Shown one piece after another: positions 60,945 through 64,000 of a DNA stretch of 64,000 bases. Each line of letters opens with the position of its first letter. The first letter of the stretch is position 1. The DNA is taken from the NCBI GenBank assembly GCA_911728455.2, contig OU452239.1:7444884-7508883 (forward strand), read 5' to 3'. The position numbers and the translations under genes were made by a program. A model generated the notes under the pieces. It saw only the letters and a list, made by a program, of their open reading frames with translations, did not search any database and was not told the origin of the DNA. The stretch comes from Marthasterias glacialis. Taxonomy: Eukaryota; Echinodermata; Asteroidea; Forcipulatida; Asteriidae.

Positions 60945-61045
60945 ATCACATGCGTTTCAGGGCTCCGTAAGCGCAAAATTCTGCCCTTGCGGCCGCTTAG
61001 AATCACATGCGTCACAGGGCTACGTAAGCGCAGAATTCTGCGGTA
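60945..61045. repeat. two-unit tandem duplication
   Basis: ATCACATGCGT(T/C)(T/A)CAGGGCT followed by CGTAAGCGCA and AATTCTGC occurs twice, about 55 bases apart. Confidence 0.6.
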
Positions 61046-61985
61046 AAAAGCGCCGTGAAACCAAGTCCCAAATAAAGCTCCACGGTCCAATCATTGCAGG
61101 CTTCCATATTGTTTTCTTCTTCCCCACATTTCACTGTTACATAAAACGACGCGGATGGGGGAAATGCGTGGCCTTCAATATACAATGAAAACCATTAGTG
61201 CATGCCTTGTTGGTGCACCTAGGGAACACATACAAGATGCTGATAGACTCCCAAAACCTGTTTATTCAGTAACACATGAATTATTCATAACTGTTAGTTG
61301 TAATTATCAATTTCTGATTGAAACAAAAATTGTTAAACCAAGCTGTGCTATAGAGTGTTATATAATGTTTACACTTTATAAACAAATAATGTGTTAAAGG
61401 TTAGATTGTTGCAGGTAATTTAAATAATGAGTACGGTTAGTGTAAGAGCATTCTTCCTCAATTGAAACAACGCAGGGTTAGTGGTGTGGCTTAGTTCCCA
61501 GTTTGAATTACGACAGGCTTGGTGTTAGTGTTTTTAGTTGAAACAACCACACTTGTTACTGTGGTTCCTAATGGCAGACAAGGGATGGCTGAACACGTGG
61601 ACTGGTATCATTTGTTTCTCTATCTTCAACTATGCGCTGTTTTTGCGTGTGAAACGCTAACACCATGTAAATGGGTCGCAGCAGGAAAAGTCACGTAGCT
61701 GGAACTACAGCTTTTGTTTCAAGAGCTTATAGCGTCACATTATCTAGAGAAATGGGTTTTGAACTGCCCAATAAGAGATGGCATGTTACCCGCCAAACAT
61801 TTTGAATCCGATCTCGCACTTTTGCCTCGGCTTCGGTTGTTATTGCGTCAATAAACTTGCGTGCTGTAGGCCTCAAACTCAGATTAAGCACAAAAAAAGT
61901 GGAGAAATTACACATTTAGCTTTTCTTTTTTTTCCTTCTTTTAAAGGGGCCACCCCTGTGTCTGCCATTGACTCTTTGACCCTAC

Positions 61986-62132
61986 CTACAGCCGTCGTTG
62001 TTGTTTTCCGGCATTCCATCAGGAACCAGCCTGGCATGTGTGTGTTTGCCATTTCCGGCCGTGACATACACTTCTTCGTGAGCGTGTCGTCTGGGACTGA
62101 GACCGTTCCAACGACCACAGACTCTGGTGAGA
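61986..62132 (-). CDS. exon encoding an unrecognised two-cysteine module (copy 2)
   Basis: A 147-nt minus-strand exon: acceptor ATATTGACAG, donor GTAGGG, class 1-1 phase, 48 residues without a stop. It contains ESVVVGTVSVP, a cysteine, 18 residues, MPGWFLMEC and a Thr-rich end. It aligns with the exon at 63,100-63,252 (V-x-V-G-T-x-S-x-P, K-C, P-G-x-F, C, T-T). Its phase fits directly onto the first Ig exon at 52,748. I do not recognise the fold. The plus-strand open frame over the same bases lacks splice support. Confidence 0.5.
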
Positions 62133-63099
62133 CTGTCAATATAAATTAAGCATCTCGTTACACTTGACAAAAGTGTTCAGATAATGTATTAAAATGAGTC
62201 CAAATTAAGCCCAGATCCTTCTTAAACAAACCCAAATTTCGTGGTCCCCAGTAACTTTAAAATGTCTATACCATAATGGTACCCTTTTCTGGTCACTTGA
62301 TAGAAAACCAAAAACAAAAAAGCTAATTTTGTAGTAAACACACTTAATTAAGAGAAAAATCAAACTATGACTACGACATGGTAATTTTGCTTTCTTCTTC
62401 TTCTTTGTTGCTGTGTGTGGAAGGAAGAGGAACAATTAAAGCTTTCTCCATTTTTCGTATTGGGTTAAAATATTTAGACCCCAAGAAAGTACCGGTATGT
62501 CTTTGTGATTGGTATAGTTCCACTCTGAATTATATTTGCGCGGGTTAAAGAAAGAGAGATTATCAGCTAACAGTTATAAAGTGAAGCCATTTCCAATTGA
62601 TTTATTTTGTATCGATTTATTAATTTATTTTAATTTGTATCTTCATTTATTCATTTTTATTTCATTTTATGTTTTGCTTATGGGGAGGGGGTTGGGGACG
62701 TGACGACCTACCCTTTTCCTCATAAAAATTTGTACATTTTTATTATTTTATTTTGAAATATCACCGCCATTTATTTTCAGTATTTAGAGTTACATTCGAA
62801 CATTACTATCTCTCAAAACCCCAAACCCAAACATTTTCTCAGCCAATTAAAAAACTGTCGCTATAAACATTACGAGCGATTACGAATGAACAAAATTGTA
62901 AGCAGAAATATTATGTTCTTGAAGTGGAAATACGCTAGTTCGCCAGTTCGGATGAAGACCTCTATAACACCTAAATAAAGCAGCAAGCCACAGACGCACA
63001 CGAAGCGGTGACAACCAAAGAGCACTACAGGAGCTGGGAGATGAACAAATAGATTTAAAAAGAAATACTCGGGCGGTGGTAACACACCCCCTACCGTAC

Positions 63100-63252
63100 C
63101 TAGCAGCGTGGTACTAGCGGATATACACTTATTCATGAATTTGCCGGGTTTGGCTTCGGAATTTGTGAGCTTCTTCACGCATTTCTCGCTTCGCTTCCCC
63201 GCTGGGAACGACGTGGTGCCAATGACGATGACCTCCCTCGACTCTATGGGGA
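63100..63252 (-). CDS. exon encoding an unrecognised two-cysteine module (copy 1)
   Basis: A 153-nt minus-strand exon: acceptor TTTGCTAG, donor GTACGG, class 1-1 phase, 50 residues without a stop. It has IESREVIVIGTTSFP, then KC, 17 residues and KPGKFMNKC. Together with the 61,986-62,132 exon it looks like a duplicated, shuffling-compatible extracellular module. Confidence 0.5.
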
Positions 63253-63362
63253 CTAGCAAATCAATGGAACAAATTCAATGTTATTGCACCAAGAATTTTA
63301 AATGGCTTCACAGATTATACTCTTTAGTGCAACATTTAATAAGGTGTACGCCATCAGTTTGA

Positions 63363-63532
63363 ACGTATTGTGTACGTACACGATAAGTACATGATAACCA
63401 ATCGTCTGTGTACACGATACGTTTTGACTTATCGCGTACGTACACGATAAGTTCAAACTTACCGTGTACGTACACGATAAATACATATCGTGTACGTACA
63501 AGATCATTACCGTATACTTACACGATAAGAGT
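63363..63532. repeat. tandem palindromic satellite
   Basis: Five or so units built on the palindrome TTATCGTGTACGTACACGAT, spaced about 30-40 bases apart, some imperfect. Each unit is its own inverse, so every unit could form a cruciform. Confidence 0.75.
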
Positions 63533-64000
63533 GAGATTGTTTTTATTCACCTGGCGGCAATACGCTTTCGTAATGAAGGCTCGTTCTTTTGCGACTTTTG
63601 TAAGCGTTTTGAAGCGTGTCTCGAGAACAGCTATGTACCTCGGGTGTGAATCAAATCTGCAATCTGACAATGATGTCTTTTTGGACCACCACCAATACAT
63701 GTAGGCTACATGTTTGGTAAATTAATAGCGAGTGTGATGTACACCTTACATGTGCGGAATTGTTATAAAATTAGTGGTTTTCCCCTTTGATGTATGAGTA
63801 TGAATAGTCTGTATCCATCGATTTCCGAGTCCTTTGGGAATGAGCAAATCATTACACCAGCAAAAAGCACACCTGAAATTAAATGTATTGGGGGAAAAAG
63901 TGTGTTGCCATAGATATCATAAAACATATTACTTGCAGATGGCGCAAATAAAGACAGAAGAGGTTAAGTAACACGCTGTTTTTACGCGTACGTGTAATGC
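63533..64000. other. no gene seen
   Basis: Open frames here lack domain features and splice-bounded exons. This stretch may belong to the 5' part of the minus-strand gene. Confidence 0.4.

Noticed and set aside
61778..62149. Plus-strand gene at 61.8-62.1 kb
   Set aside because: The frame lacks splice sites, whereas the minus strand has an acceptor, a donor and a divisible exon that aligns with the one at 63.1 kb. The same holds for the plus frame at 63,108-63,362.
63363..63532. CRISPR array
   Set aside because: The repeats are palindromic with uneven short spacing, there are no cas genes, and the genome is eukaryotic.

Overview
The window is animal nuclear DNA. Genes are split by GT-AG introns, repeats are dense, and coding families include immunoglobulin (Ig) and fibronectin III (FN3) cell-surface proteins. 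A tRNA-derived SINE, TTAA-flanked MITEs, abundant AAAC tracts and a Maverick/Polinton suit a marine invertebrate deuterostome. An echinoderm, perhaps a sea star, is my best guess, but no gene here settles the species.

Region 1 (1-35.8 kb) is a tandem cluster of three plus-strand Ig-family receptor genes. The first (936-4644) enters the window at its transmembrane exon. It has a long cytoplasmic tail with four ITIM/ITSM-type tyrosine motifs. The second (9990-15035) and third (27472-32626) are complete eight-exon genes: signal peptide, two Ig domains, Thr/Ser stalk, one membrane helix, and a tail with a single ITSM-like motif. They lie in a recent tandem segmental duplication (about 9.0-17.1 kb and 17.9-34.8 kb). 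Introns and the second Ig domain are almost the same in both copies, but the membrane-distal Ig domain has diverged sharply with in-frame indels. This is what a fast-evolving recognition (immune or allorecognition) receptor family would look like.

Region 2 (18,422-26,727) is a decayed 8.3 kb Polinton in the 5' flank of the third receptor gene. It has terminal inverted repeats of about 273 bp and a 6-bp target duplication (CTCCTC). The empty site survives in the other segmental copy, so it arrived after the duplication. It keeps a B-family DNA polymerase C-terminus, an intact packaging ATPase, a core-type basic protein gene split by a TTAA MITE, a broken chromodomain integrase, the start of a capsid-locus gene, and three minus-strand genes. 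One of these carries a PC4-like ssDNA-binding domain. Two minus-strand promoters share a CRE + inverted CCAAT + TATA layout, and one minus-strand gene is followed by two hairpins, the second resembling a histone mRNA 3' stem-loop. The polymerase N-terminus and the major capsid gene are missing.

Region 3 (35.8-64 kb) holds a minus-strand gene read from 52,748 to 41,084: a lachesin/IgLON-like Ig domain, two I-set Ig domains and an FN3 domain, in seven exons with matching splice phases. Two further minus-strand exons at 63.1 and 62.0 kb encode an unrecognised two-cysteine module and fit the same phase pattern. The rest of this region is intron or intergenic DNA with fold-back MITEs, SINEs, microsatellites and palindromic satellites.
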